Below, in pieces: positions 7,448 through 16,647 of a stretch of 64,000 nucleotides of DNA. Positions within the stretch are counted from its first letter, which is position 1; each line of letters begins with the position of its first letter. The translations under genes and the position numbers were made by a program. The stretch is from NCBI GenBank assembly GCA_000470535.1, contig CBRG010000137.1:26894-90893 (forward strand), written 5' to 3'. The stretch comes from Streptomyces sp. AW19M42. Lineage in GTDB: Bacteria; Actinomycetota; Actinomycetes; Streptomycetales; Streptomycetaceae. The notes under the pieces are model-generated. The model saw nothing but the letters and a program-made list of their open reading frames with translations. It did not search any database and was not told the DNA's origin.

Positions 7448-9555
7448 CCCTCCGTACGAAGCAGAAGGACACGATGTCCACCGTCACACCGGTCCGCGCA
7501 CCGCACCGGGACAACCCGTCGGAGCGCGTCGCCGCCGGTCTGTTCGACCCCGGCATGCTGCTCGCCGCGTTCCCCGACGCGGTACGCAAACTCGACCCCC
7601 GGGTGATGATCAAGTCGCCGGTGATGTTTGTGGTGCTGACCGGCTCGGTGCTCACCACCGTCATGGCGGCCCTGGACCCGACCGACTGGTTCGGCTGGGC
7701 GATCACCGTCTGGCTCTGGCTGACCACGGTTTTCGCCAACCTGGCGGAGGCGGTCGCGGAGGGCCGCGGCAAGGCCCAGGCGGACACCCTGCGCCGGGCC
7801 AGGACGGGCACCGTCGCCCGCCGCCTGACGGGTGGCGAAGAGGAGCGGACAGCGGGCACCGAACTACGCGTCGGTGATCTGGTGGTCTGCGAGGCCGGCG
7901 ACATCGTCCCGGGGGACGGGGACGTCGTCGAGGGCGTGGCCAGCGTCGACGAATCCGCGATCACCGGCGAATCGGCACCGGTCATCCGGGAGTCCGGCGG
8001 CGACCGCAGCGCCGTGACCGGCGGCACGAAGGTGCTCTCCGACCGCATCGTCATCAAGATCACCACCAGGCCCGGCGAGACCTTCATCGACCGGATGATC
8101 GCCCTCGTCGAAGGCGCCGCCCGGCAGAAGACGCCCAACGAGATCGCGCTCAACATCCTGCTCGCCTCGCTGACCATCGTGTTTCTGCTGGCCGTGGTCA
8201 CCCTCCAGCCGTTCGCCGGCTACGCGGGCAGCGAGCAGTCCATGACCGTGCTGGCCGCACTGCTGGTCTGCCTGATCCCGACCACCATCGGCGCGCTGCT
8301 CTCCGCGATCGGCATCGCGGGCATGGACCGGCTGGTGCAGCGCAACGTGCTCGCCATGTCCGGGCGCGCCGTCGAGGCGGCGGGCGACGTGTCGACCCTG
8401 CTGCTCGACAAGACCGGCACCATCACCCTCGGCAACCGGCAGGCCGCCGCGTTCCTCCCGGTCGCGGGCGTGACGGAGGCCGAACTGGCGGACGCTGCCC
8501 AGCTCTCCTCGCTGGCCGACGAGACGCCCGAGGGACGCTCCGTCGTCGTCCTGGCGAAGGAGGCGTACGGGCTCCGGGAGCGGCATCAGGGGCAGCTGTC
8601 CCGCGCGGAGTGGGTGGGCTTCACCGCACGGACCCGGATGTCCGGCGTGGACCTCGGCGGACGCCGGATCCGCAAGGGGGCCACCGGTTCGGTCACCGCC
8701 TGGGTCAGGGAGCGGGGCGGCGCGGTCCACCCCGACGTCGCCGCGCTCACAGAGCGGATCTCCCGCGAGGGCGGCACGCCGCTGCCGGTCGCGGTCGACG
8801 ACGGGGAGGGCGCCCGGGTCCTGGGCGTCATCCACCTCAAGGACGTCGTCAAGGAGGGCATGCGCGAGCGGTTCGGTGAACTGCGCCGGATGGGCATCCG
8901 CACGGTCATGATCACCGGCGACAACCCGCTGACGGCGAAGGCGATCGCGCAGGAGGCGGGCGTCGACGACTTCCTCGCGGAGGCCACCCCCGAGGACAAG
9001 ATGGCCCTCATCAAGCGGGAACAGGCCGGCGGCAGGCTCGTCGCGATGACCGGCGACGGGACGAACGACGCCCCGGCGCTCGCCCAGGCCGACGTCGGCG
9101 TGGCCATGAACACCGGGACCTCGGCCGCCAAGGAGGCCGGGAACATGGTGGACCTGGACTCCGACCCGACCAAGCTGATCGAGATCGTCGAGATCGGCAA
9201 ACAGCTGCTGATCACCCGCGGCGCACTGACGACGTTCTCCATCGCCAACGACGTCGCGAAGTACTTCGCGATCATCCCCGCGATGTTCGCCGCGGTCTAC
9301 CCGGGCCTGGACAGGCTCAACATCATGGATCTCTCCTCGCCCCGGTCCGCGATCCTGTCCGCCGTGATCTTCAACGCGCTGATCATCGTCGCACTGGTGC
9401 CGCTCGCGCTGAAGGGCGTGCGCTACCGGCCGGCCGGCGCAGACTCGATGCTCCGGCGCAACCTCGGGATCTACGGACTCGGCGGCCTGGTCGCCCCGTT
9501 CATCGGCATCAAGATCATCGACCTGATCATCTCCCTCATCCCCGGAATCGGCTGA
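7444..9555 (+). CDS. kdpB: KdpB P-type ATPase subunit
   Basis: 703-residue P-type ATPase that energises K+ uptake through KdpA. Motifs: TGESAPV (actuator domain), [13 protein letters not shown] with the phosphorylated Asp322, the KGA nucleotide-binding segment, and [38 protein letters not shown] (hinge). The ATG at 7444 overlaps the kdpA stop. An alternative ATG at 7474 has AGAAGGA directly upstream and would give 693 residues; the sequence does not settle which is used. Confidence 0.97.
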   Translation: MTLRTKQKDTMSTVTPVRAPHRDNPSERVAAGLFDPGMLLAAFPDAVRKLDPRVMIKSPVMFVVLTGSVLTTVMAALDPTDWFGWAITVWLWLTTVFANLAEAVAEGRGKAQADTLRRARTGTVARRLTGGEEERTAGTELRVGDLVVCEAGDIVPGDGDVVEGVASVDESAITGESAPVIRESGGDRSAVTGGTKVLSDRIVIKITTRPGETFIDRMIALVEGAARQKTPNEIALNILLASLTIVFLLAVVTLQPFAGYAGSEQSMTVLAALLVCLIPTTIGALLSAIGIAGMDRLVQRNVLAMSGRAVEAAGDVSTLLLDKTGTITLGNRQAAAFLPVAGVTEAELADAAQLSSLADETPEGRSVVVLAKEAYGLRERHQGQLSRAEWVGFTARTRMSGVDLGGRRIRKGATGSVTAWVRERGGAVHPDVAALTERISREGGTPLPVAVDDGEGARVLGVIHLKDVVKEGMRERFGELRRMGIRTVMITGDNPLTAKAIAQEAGVDDFLAEATPEDKMALIKREQAGGRLVAMTGDGTNDAPALAQADVGVAMNTGTSAAKEAGNMVDLDSDPTKLIEIVEIGKQLLITRGALTTFSIANDVAKYFAIIPAMFAAVYPGLDRLNIMDLSSPRSAILSAVIFNALIIVALVPLALKGVRYRPAGADSMLRRNLGIYGLGGLVAPFIGIKIIDLIISLIPGIG

Positions 9556-9561
9556 CCTGCC

Positions 9562-10239
9562 ATGAACAACTCACTCGCGAACTCCGTCCGGCCGCTCTGG
9601 GCCGGACTGCGCGCCCTGCTCGTCCTCACCCTTGTCTGCGGCGTCCTCTACCCGCTCGCCGTCACGGGGGTCGCCCAGGGACTCATGCCCGGCCGGGCCA
9701 ACGGCTCCGAGATCACCGCGAACGGCGAGGTCGTCGGCTCCGAACTCATCGGGCAGCGCTACGACCTGCCGCTCAAGAAGGGTCAGGAGACGCCGGCCCC
9801 TGACCTCAGGTGGTTCCAGCCGCGCCCCTCCGACGGTCTCGGCACCAACAGCGTCAACACGCGGTACTCGCTGCTGGTCTCCGGCGCGACCAACCGCTCC
9901 GGCGACAACAAGGAGCTGATCGACCGGGTCACCGCCGCCAAGGCCGCGGCCGTGAAGGACAACTCCGTCCCCGGCCACCCCGTCAGCCCCGCGCAGGTGC
10001 CGGCCGACGCCGTCACCTCCTCCGGCTCGGGTCTCGACCCGGACATCTCCCCGGCGTACGCACGGCTCCAGGTCCGCCGGGTGGCCGAGCGCAACCACCT
10101 GGAAACGACGCGGGTGGCGAAGCTGGTGGAGCGGCACACCGACGGCCGGATCCTGGGCTTCGCGGGTGAACCGCGGGTCAACGTACTGCGGCTGAACATC
10201 GCCCTGGAGCAGCTCGTGAACGCCGCGGCAGGGCGCTGA
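9562..10239 (+). CDS. kdpC: KdpC subunit
   Basis: 225-residue inner subunit with one N-terminal membrane helix (about residues 15-38, ending in a Tyr-Pro-Leu turn typical of KdpC) and a periplasmic-side domain. The RPS/GSGLDPDISPAYARLQVRRVA segment is the strongly conserved KdpC C-terminal motif. It is slightly longer than the E. coli protein. It is the last gene of kdpFABC and is followed 9 bp later by a strong terminator. Confidence 0.96.
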   Translation: MNNSLANSVRPLWAGLRALLVLTLVCGVLYPLAVTGVAQGLMPGRANGSEITANGEVVGSELIGQRYDLPLKKGQETPAPDLRWFQPRPSDGLGTNSVNTRYSLLVSGATNRSGDNKELIDRVTAAKAAAVKDNSVPGHPVSPAQVPADAVTSSGSGLDPDISPAYARLQVRRVAERNHLETTRVAKLVERHTDGRILGFAGEPRVNVLRLNIALEQLVNAAAGR

Positions 10240-10248
10240 CCGCCCACG

Positions 10249-10285
10249 ATGCCCGGGTCCGGCCGCCGCGGCCGGACCCGGGCAT
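10249..10285 (+). terminator. terminator after kdpC
   Basis: Perfect 17-bp stem (10249-10265 with 10269-10285) and a 3-nt loop beginning 10 bp after the kdpC stop. It should end the kdpFABC transcript and places the next ABC ATPase gene in its own unit. Confidence 0.85.
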
Positions 10286-10350
10286 TGCCCGTCGCCGGGC
10301 CTCCCGCACATACTGGCGGCCGACAGGACCGAGTACGTACGGGGAGCGAC

Positions 10351-11088
10351 ATGGCCGAGAGCACCGGCGCGGCGGGCACCGGCGGGAAGAGCGGCACGAC
10401 CCTCACGGAGCGGCCCATGGTCCGGGTCGAGGACCTGCACCGCTCGTACGGCTCCGGCGCCGCCGCCACGCACGCGCTGCGCGGGGTGTCCTTCGAGGTA
10501 CCGCGCGGTGAGCTCGTCGCGCTCAAGGGGCGCTCCGGCTCCGGCAAGACCACCCTGCTGAACCTCGTCGGGGGGCTCGACAGCCCCGACAGCGGCCGGA
10601 TCACCGTGGACGGCACCGACCTCTCCGCGCTCGGTGAGAACGGGCTGCTGGAACTGCGCCGCGACCGGATCGGGTTCATCTTCCAGTCGTTCGGCCTGAT
10701 CCCCATCCTGACGGCGGCGGAGAACGTCGGCGTGCCCATGCGACTACGCAAGGCCGATCCGCGCGAGCGCGAGGAGCGGGTGTCGCTGCTGCTCTCCCTG
10801 GTGGGCCTCGCGGACCACGCAGCCCAGCGCCCCGGCGAGCTCTCCGGCGGCCAGCAGCAGCGGGTGGCGATCGCCAGAGCGCTCGCCAACCGGCCCGCCC
10901 TGCTGATCGCGGACGAGCCCACCGGACAGCTCGACGCGGAGACCGGCCTCGCGGTGATGGAACTGCTGCGCGCGGTGGTGCACAGCGAGGGTGTCACCGC
11001 GCTCGTCGCCACTCACGACGCCCAGTTGCTCGGCCTCGCCGACCGGGTCCTGGAGCTCAGCGACGGGCACATCGTCGAGCACGCGTAG
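10351..11088 (+). CDS. orphan MacB/LolD-type ABC transporter ATPase
   Basis: 245-residue ATP-binding protein with Walker A (GRSGSGKTT), Q-loop (FQSFGLIP), signature (LSGGQQQR), Walker B (LLIADEPTG) and H-loop (VATHD). The LNLVGGLDSPDSG and TAAENV sequences place it with MacB/LolD/FtsE-like exporters, whose permease is normally the next gene. No permease gene is adjacent: kdpC and its terminator lie upstream and kdpD downstream. The ATG at 10351 follows GGGGAG. It may work with a permease encoded elsewhere or have a regulatory role; its place between kdpC and kdpD is unexplained. Confidence 0.9.
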   Translation: MAESTGAAGTGGKSGTTLTERPMVRVEDLHRSYGSGAAATHALRGVSFEVPRGELVALKGRSGSGKTTLLNLVGGLDSPDSGRITVDGTDLSALGENGLLELRRDRIGFIFQSFGLIPILTAAENVGVPMRLRKADPREREERVSLLLSLVGLADHAAQRPGELSGGQQQRVAIARALANRPALLIADEPTGQLDAETGLAVMELLRAVVHSEGVTALVATHDAQLLGLADRVLELSDGHIVEHA

Positions 11089-11254
11089 GCCGTCGGCGGG
11101 CCGCAGGCCGTGAGACACAGGCCGGCCGGGGCATCAGAATTACGTCAATACGGTCAGCTCCAGCACCCCCCACCCGATATGCCGGAAATTTACGGGGTAG
11201 CTTCGACAGTGGCTGCCGCATCGGCCGCAGCCGGTTCGGGAAGACAATGGGGCC

Positions 11255-13798
11255 ATGGCGCGCGGCAAACTTCGGATCTACCTCGGTGCGGCACCGGGCG
11301 TCGGCAAGACGTACGCCATGCTCTCCGAGGCACACCGCCGGGTGGAGCGGGGCACGGACTGCGTCGTCGGCTTCGTCGAACACCACGACCGCCCGCGCAC
11401 CGAGGTCATGCTGCACGGCCTCGAACAGACCCGCCGCCGAGAGATCGAGTACCGCTCCGCTGTCTTCACCGAGATGGACGTCGACGCGGTCCTGGAGCGC
11501 GCGCCCGCCGTCGCCCTGGTGGACGAACTGGCGCACACCAATGTCCCCGGCTCCCGCAACGCCAAGCGCTGGCAGGACGTCGAGGAACTCCTCCAGGCCG
11601 GCGTCGACGTGGTCTCCACCGTCAACATCCAGCACCTGGAGTCCCTCGGTGACGTCGTCGAGTCGATAACCGGCGTACGCCAGCGCGAGACCGTGCCCGA
11701 CGAGGTGGTCCGCCGCGCCGACCAGCTCGAACTGGTCGACATGTCGCCCCAGGCGCTGCGCAGGCGGATGGCCCACGGCAACATCTACAAGCCGGACCGG
11801 ATCGACGCCTCGCTCTCCAACTACTTCCGCCCCGGAAACCTCACCGCCCTGCGCGAGCTGGCCCTCCTCTGGGTGGCCGACCGGGTCGACGAATACCTCC
11901 AGCAGTACCGCGGCGAGCACAACATCCGCACCACCTGGCAGGCCCGCGAACGCATAGTCGTCGGACTCACCGGCGGCCCCGAGGGCCGCACCCTCATCCG
12001 CCGCGCCTCCCGCATGGCGGCCAAGGGCTCCGGCAGCGAGATCCTCGCCGTCTACATCGCCCGCAGCGACGGACTGACCTCGGCATCGCCCAAGGAGCTG
12101 ACCGTCCAGCGCACGCTCGTCGAGGACCTCGGCGGCACCTTCCACCACGTCATCGGCGACGACATACCCTCGGCCCTCCTCGAATTCGCCCGGGGCGTCA
12201 ACGCCACCCAGATCGTCCTCGGCTCCAGCCGCCGCAAGGCCTGGCAGTACATCTACGGCCCCGGCGTCGGCGCCACCGTCGCCCGCGAGTCCGGCACCGA
12301 CCTCGACGTCCACATCGTCACCCACGACGAGGTCGCCAAGGGCAGGGGCCTGCCCATCGCCCGCGGCGCCCGGCTCGGCAGGGCCCGGATCATCTGGGGC
12401 TGGATCGTCGGCGTGGGCGGCCCGGTCCTCCTCGCGCTGCTCCTCAAGGGCCTGGAGAACGGTCCGGGGCTCGCCAACGACGTCCTGCTCTTCCTGTTCA
12501 TGACCGTCGCCGCCGCCCTGCTCGGCGGGCTGCTGCCCGCCCTCGCCTCGGCCGCCGTGGGGTCGATGCTGCTGAACTACTGGTTCACCCCGCCCACCCA
12601 CACCCTGACCGTCCAGGACCCCGAGAACTTCGTCGCCATCGTGATCTTCTTCGCGGTGGCCGTCGCGGTGGCCTCGGTCGTCGACCTGGCGGCCCGCCGT
12701 ACCCACCAGGCCGCCAGACTGCGCGCCGAGTCCGAGATCCTGTCCTTCCTGGCCGGCAGCGTGCTGCGCGGCGAGACGACCCTGGCCGCGCTGCTCGACC
12801 GGGTCCGCGAGACCTTCGGCATGGAGTCCGTCGCGCTGTTGGAGCGGCAGAGCGACGTCGATCCCTGGACGTGCGCCGGGAGCGTCGGGCCGGGGCCCGT
12901 CGCCCGGCCGGAGGAGGCCGATGTGGACATGCCCGTCGGTGACCACATGGCCCTCGCGCTCTCCGGCCGGGTGCTGCCGGCGGAGGACCGCCGGGTACTC
13001 GGCGCCTTCGCCGCCCAGGCCGCCGTCGTACTGGACCGCCAACGTCTCGTCGGCGAGGCCGAGGAGGCCCGCCGGCTCGCGGAGGGCAACCGGATCAGGA
13101 CCGCGCTGCTGGCCGCCGTCAGCCACGACCTGCGGACCCCGCTCGCCGCCATCAAGGCCGCCGTCAGCTCGCTGCGCTCCGACGACGTCGCCTGGTCCGA
13201 GGACGACGAGGCCGAGCTCCTGGAAGGAATCGAGAACGGCGCCGACCGCCTCGACCACCTGGTGGGCAACCTCCTCGACATGTCCCGGCTGCAGACCGGC
13301 ACCGTCACCCCGCTGATCCGCGAGATCGACCTCGACGAGGTCGTGCCGATGGCCCTGGGCGGCGTGCCGGAGGACAGCGTCGACCTGGACATCCCCGAGA
13401 CGCTGCCGATGGTCGCCGTCGACCCCGGGCTGCTGGAGCGGGCCGTCGCCAACATCGTCGAGAACGCCGTCAAGTACAGCCCGGACGGCGACCGCGTCAC
13501 GGTGGCCGCCAGCGCGCTGGGCGCCCGCGTCGAGCTACGGGTGGCCGACCGCGGCCGCGGCGTCCCCGACGACGGCAAGGAACGCATCTTCGAACCCTTC
13601 CAGCGCTACGGCGACGCCCCCCGCGGCGCCGGCGTCGGCCTGGGCCTCGCCGTGGCCCGCGGGTTCGTGGAGTCCATGGGGGGCACGCTGGACGCGGAGG
13701 ACACCCCCGGCGGCGGCCTCACGATGGTCCTGACCCTCAGAGCGGCCTCGGGACACGTCCCGGTCGCCCCCGACCTGCCCGCGCGGGTCACCTCATGA
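11255..13798 (+). CDS. kdpD: KdpD sensor histidine kinase
   Basis: 847-residue K+/turgor sensor that controls kdpFABC through KdpE. Order: N-terminal KdpD domain (residues 1-210) with Walker A-like GAAPGVGKT and VDELAHTN; a universal-stress-protein-like domain (about 235-360); four closely packed membrane segments (about 385-495, DUF4118); a GAF-like region; HisKA with SHDLRTPLA (His624); and HATPase with VENAVKYSPDGD and GVGLGLAVARGF. Full length. It has a 166-bp upstream gap, so its own promoter is likely. Its stop overlaps a potential upstream start for kdpE. Confidence 0.97.
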   Translation: MARGKLRIYLGAAPGVGKTYAMLSEAHRRVERGTDCVVGFVEHHDRPRTEVMLHGLEQTRRREIEYRSAVFTEMDVDAVLERAPAVALVDELAHTNVPGSRNAKRWQDVEELLQAGVDVVSTVNIQHLESLGDVVESITGVRQRETVPDEVVRRADQLELVDMSPQALRRRMAHGNIYKPDRIDASLSNYFRPGNLTALRELALLWVADRVDEYLQQYRGEHNIRTTWQARERIVVGLTGGPEGRTLIRRASRMAAKGSGSEILAVYIARSDGLTSASPKELTVQRTLVEDLGGTFHHVIGDDIPSALLEFARGVNATQIVLGSSRRKAWQYIYGPGVGATVARESGTDLDVHIVTHDEVAKGRGLPIARGARLGRARIIWGWIVGVGGPVLLALLLKGLENGPGLANDVLLFLFMTVAAALLGGLLPALASAAVGSMLLNYWFTPPTHTLTVQDPENFVAIVIFFAVAVAVASVVDLAARRTHQAARLRAESEILSFLAGSVLRGETTLAALLDRVRETFGMESVALLERQSDVDPWTCAGSVGPGPVARPEEADVDMPVGDHMALALSGRVLPAEDRRVLGAFAAQAAVVLDRQRLVGEAEEARRLAEGNRIRTALLAAVSHDLRTPLAAIKAAVSSLRSDDVAWSEDDEAELLEGIENGADRLDHLVGNLLDMSRLQTGTVTPLIREIDLDEVVPMALGGVPEDSVDLDIPETLPMVAVDPGLLERAVANIVENAVKYSPDGDRVTVAASALGARVELRVADRGRGVPDDGKERIFEPFQRYGDAPRGAGVGLGLAVARGFVESMGGTLDAEDTPGGGLTMVLTLRAASGHVPVAPDLPARVTS

Positions 13799-13818
13799 TC
13801 CGCGGAGAGCTCCGCGGA
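13799..13818. other. self-complementary stem-loop between kdpD and kdpE
   Basis: TCCGCGGA-GAGC-TCCGCGGA: an 8-bp stem with a 4-nt loop directly after the kdpD stop codon and immediately before the 18-bp repeats. It could act as a weak terminator or attenuator tuning kdpE relative to kdpD. Confidence 0.5.
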
Positions 13819-13820
13819 AG

Positions 13821-13892
13821 CGATGCAGAGCAGAGACCCGATGTAGAGCAGAGTCCCGATGCACGGCAGAGACCCGATGTACAGCAGAGAGG
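13821..13892 (+). repeat. four tandem 18-bp repeats upstream of kdpE
   Basis: Four contiguous 18-bp units at 13821, 13839, 13857 and 13875, consensus CGATGyAsAGCAGAGACC, each differing by 1-4 bases. The unit is a multiple of three and in frame with kdpE. If translation began at the ATG overlapping the kdpD stop (13795), it would add a repeated Asp-x-x-Gln-x-x hexapeptide to KdpE. Confidence 0.85.
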
Positions 13893-13902
13893 CAGGACCG
13901 AG

Positions 13903-14595
13903 ATGACCCGGGTGCTTGTGGTCGACGACGAGCCGCAGATCGTACGCGCCCTCGTGATCAACCTGAAGGCGCGCAAGTACGAGGTGGACGCCGCGCCCGA
14001 CGGAGCGACCGCCCTCCAGCTCGCCGCTGCCCGCCACCCCGACGTCGTCGTGCTGGACCTCGGACTGCCCGACATGGACGGCGTCGAGGTGATCAGGGGG
14101 CTGCGCGGCTGGACCCGGGTGCCGATCCTGGTGCTCTCGGCCCGCCACACCTCCGACGAGAAGGTCGAGGCGCTGGACGCGGGTGCCGACGACTACGTCA
14201 CCAAGCCGTTCGGCATGGACGAGCTGCTGGCCCGGCTGCGCGCCTCCGTGCGCCGCGCCGAGCCCGTCGGACAGGACGGCGGCGACCAGGCCGTGATCGT
14301 CGAGACCACGGGCTTCACCGTCGACCTGGCCGCCAAGAAGGTCCAGCGCGAGGGCCGGGACGTACGGCTCACCCCCACCGAGTGGCACCTGCTGGAGGTA
14401 CTGGTCCGCAACAGCGGCCGGCTGGTCAGCCAGAAGCAGCTGCTCCAGGAGGTCTGGGGCCCCTCCTACGGCACCGAGACCAACTATCTGCGGGTCTACA
14501 TGGCGCAGCTGCGGCGCAAGCTGGAGACCGATCCCTCGCACCCGAGGCACTTCGTCACGGAACCGGGGATGGGATACCGCTTCGAGCGGGCCTGA
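13903..14595 (+). CDS. kdpE: KdpE response regulator
   Basis: 230-residue OmpR-family regulator and partner of KdpD. The receiver domain starts VLVVDDEPQIVRAL, with the acidic pair DD, phospho-Asp in VVVLDLGLPDMDG and the Lys in TKPFGMDELLARL. The C-terminal winged helix includes LTPTEWHLLEVLVRN and ETNYLRVYMAQLRRKLE. The start at 13903 is chosen because the receiver domain begins at once and GGACCGAG precedes it. A start at 13795 would add 36 repetitive residues and is less likely. It activates kdpFABC under K+ limitation in known systems. Confidence 0.95.
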   Translation: MTRVLVVDDEPQIVRALVINLKARKYEVDAAPDGATALQLAAARHPDVVVLDLGLPDMDGVEVIRGLRGWTRVPILVLSARHTSDEKVEALDAGADDYVTKPFGMDELLARLRASVRRAEPVGQDGGDQAVIVETTGFTVDLAAKKVQREGRDVRLTPTEWHLLEVLVRNSGRLVSQKQLLQEVWGPSYGTETNYLRVYMAQLRRKLETDPSHPRHFVTEPGMGYRFERA

Positions 14596-14682
14596 CGTCA
14601 GCCGCCCGACACTCCCCGTAACCCCGTTCGAGTGAGACGGTGGCCACCCGCCACGACCTCCGGGGACCGGTACGCTTCGGTT

Positions 14683-15099
14683 ATGAGTGCTGTTCCTCGA
14701 TTCGAGAAGGCCGGGAAGGCCGAGCGGCCGTCCGGGCGCTTCCGCCGGATGCTCGACCGGCTCTCCAGCTCCCAGGAGGACCTGGAGTGCGAGGAGCTGG
14801 CGGAGGACTCGCACGCCTCGGGATGCACCCGGATCTCCGAGTGCAGCGACCGCCAGATCGTCAAGGTCACTGGTACCTTGCGGACGGTCACCCTGCGACC
14901 GCGCGCCGGAGTGCCCGCCCTTGAGGCGGAGCTCTTCGACGGCACCGCTCCGCTGGACGTGGTCTGGCTCGGCCGCCGCTCCATCGTGGGCATCGAGCCG
15001 GGCCGCAAGCTCATCGCCTCGGGCCGGATCTCCATGAGTCACGGGCGCCGGGTGCTGTTCAATCCCAAATACGAACTCCGACCGCTCGGCAAGGAGTAG
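14683..15099 (+). CDS. OB-fold nucleic-acid-binding protein
   Basis: 138-residue protein. Residues 1-50 are charged; residues 58-135 form an OB-fold with VKVTGTLRTVTLRP, AELFDGTAPLDVVWLGRR and a final YELRP strand, similar to the tRNA-anticodon/RecG-like OB domains common in actinobacteria. It ends 2 bp before the DUF3159 gene, so the two form an operon. The ligand is unknown; DNA or RNA binding is inferred from fold alone. Confidence 0.85.
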   Translation: MSAVPRFEKAGKAERPSGRFRRMLDRLSSSQEDLECEELAEDSHASGCTRISECSDRQIVKVTGTLRTVTLRPRAGVPALEAELFDGTAPLDVVWLGRRSIVGIEPGRKLIASGRISMSHGRRVLFNPKYELRPLGKE

Positions 15100-15101
15100 C
15101 C

Positions 15102-15881
15102 GTGACGTCTCTTGACAAGCCGACGTCCGACACGGACCCCACCACCCGCACCGACCAGCAGGAGGCCGACGCGAAGGCGGTCACGGAGGCCGCGCTCTTC
15201 GAGGCCTTCGGTGGCATCCGGGGCATGGTGGAGACAGTCCTGCCGGGGCTGCTCTTCGTCACGATCTTCACCATCGACAAGAACCTCACGTACTCGGCCA
15301 TCGCCGCCTTGGCGGTGTCGCTGGTGCTCGTGGCCGTCCGGCTGATCCGCAGGGACACCGTCAAGCACGCCTTCAGCGGGGTCTTCGGCGTGGCCTTCGG
15401 TGTCCTCTTCGCGAAGATGACCGGCAACGCCAAGGACTTCTATCTCCCGGGCATGATCTACACGCTCGGACTGGCCCTCGCCTACCTGGTCACCACGGTG
15501 GCGGGACTGCCGCTGATCGGCCTGATCCTGGGTCCGGTCTTCAAGGAGAACCTCTCCTGGCGCACCAGGAACCCCGGCCGCAAGAAGGCCTACGCCAAGG
15601 CCAGCTACGCCTGGGGACTGATCCTGCTCGCCAAGTGCGCGATCCTCTTCCCGCTGTACTGGTGGGGCGACACCACCCAGTTCGGCTGGGTCCTGGTGGC
15701 ACTGAAGATCCCGCCGTTCCTGCTGGCCGTCTACCTCACCTGGGTCTTCCTCGCCAAGGCGCCGCCGCCCATCGACGTCTTCGCCGAGATGGAGGCCGAG
15801 GAGCAGGCCGAGAAGGACCGCAAGGCGGAGCAGACCCGTGCGGCGGCCGCCGACGAAGCGGCCCGCGGCCAGGAGTTCTGA
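15102..15881 (+). CDS. DUF3159 membrane protein
   Basis: 259-residue membrane protein with a polar N-terminus (about 30 residues), around six hydrophobic segments between residues 45 and 225, and a charged Glu/Ala/Lys tail. Motifs AFGGIRGMVETVLPG and GNAKDFYLPGM are typical of DUF3159. It starts at GTG just after the OB-fold gene, with AAGGAG upstream. Its place next to Kdp and Trk genes hints at ion or osmotic physiology, but no function is established. Confidence 0.85.
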   Translation: MTSLDKPTSDTDPTTRTDQQEADAKAVTEAALFEAFGGIRGMVETVLPGLLFVTIFTIDKNLTYSAIAALAVSLVLVAVRLIRRDTVKHAFSGVFGVAFGVLFAKMTGNAKDFYLPGMIYTLGLALAYLVTTVAGLPLIGLILGPVFKENLSWRTRNPGRKKAYAKASYAWGLILLAKCAILFPLYWWGDTTQFGWVLVALKIPPFLLAVYLTWVFLAKAPPPIDVFAEMEAEEQAEKDRKAEQTRAAAADEAARGQEF

Positions 15882-15900
15882 GCGCGCCGGCTCGGACACG

Positions 15901-15953
15901 GACATGTGAAGGGCCCGGTGCCGCCACTGGCGACACCGGGCCCTTCACATGTC
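15901..15953. terminator. strong bidirectional terminator
   Basis: Perfect 20-bp stem (15901-15920 with 15934-15953) with a 13-nt loop, lying between the convergent DUF3159 gene and trkA-type genes. It serves both transcripts. Confidence 0.95.
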
Positions 15954-15969
15954 CGCCCAAAGTGCCCGC

Positions 15970-16647
15970 TCAGTTCTCCGAGTCCCCCTGGCGCACCGAC
16001 AGCAGGTCCTCCAGCTGCTCCTCGCGCGCCTGGGCCGCGACGAACAGCAGCTCGTCACCGGCCTCCAGGGTCTCCTCCGTGCTCGGCGTCAGAACCCGCT
16101 GGCCGCGGATGATCGTGACCAGCGAGGTGTCCTCCGGCCATGCCACCTCCCCGACCTGGGTACCGGCCAGCGCCGACTCCGGGGGCAGCGTCAGCTCGAC
16201 CAGGTTGGCGTCGCCGTGGCTGAAGCGCAGCAGCCGCACCAGATCACCGACGCTCACCGCCTCCTCGACCAGGGCCGACATCAGCCTCGGGGTGGACACC
16301 GCCACATCGACGCCCCAGGACTCGTTGAACAGCCACTCGTTCTTCGGGTTGTTCACCCGGGCGACGACCCGCGGCACGCCGTACTCCGTCTTGGCGAGCA
16401 GCGAGACGACCAGGTTCACCTTGTCGTCGCCGGTCGCGGCGATCACGACGTTGCAGCGCTGCAGCGCCGCCTCGTCCAGCGAGGTGATCTCACAGGCGTC
16501 CGCCAGCAGCCACTCGGCCATCGGCACCCGCTCCACCGAGATGGCGGTCGGCGCCTTGTCGACGAGCAGCACCTCGTGGCCGTTCTCCAGCAGCTCGGCC
16601 GCGATGGAACGGCCCACCGCACCGGCCCCGGCAATCGCGACACGCAT
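15970..16647 (-). CDS. trkA: TrkA-family RCK potassium-channel regulator (second of pair)
   Basis: 225-residue protein with an N-terminal Rossmann NAD-binding RCK domain (MRVAIAGAGAVGRSIAAELLENGHEVLLVDK) and a C-terminal TrkA-C domain (about 140-215, ending VAAQAREEQLEDLL). Such proteins gate Trk/Ktr potassium uptake systems in response to nucleotides. Its ATG overlaps the stop of the upstream RCK gene by one base, so the two are coupled and probably form a heteromeric ring (inference). No TrkH/KtrB channel gene is in the window. Confidence 0.9.
   Translation of the reverse strand: MRVAIAGAGAVGRSIAAELLENGHEVLLVDKAPTAISVERVPMAEWLLADACEITSLDEAALQRCNVVIAATGDDKVNLVVSLLAKTEYGVPRVVARVNNPKNEWLFNESWGVDVAVSTPRLMSALVEEAVSVGDLVRLLRFSHGDANLVELTLPPESALAGTQVGEVAWPEDTSLVTIIRGQRVLTPSTEETLEAGDELLFVAAQAREEQLEDLLSVRQGDSEN

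Noticed and set aside
13821..13892. CRISPR-like repeat array
   Set aside because: The 18-bp units are directly contiguous with no spacers. No cas gene or repeat-spacer array is seen anywhere in the window.
13795..13902. Longer KdpE starting at the ATG overlapping the kdpD stop
   Set aside because: It would add 36 low-complexity repetitive residues before a receiver domain that normally starts at once. A good ribosome-binding site precedes 13903.
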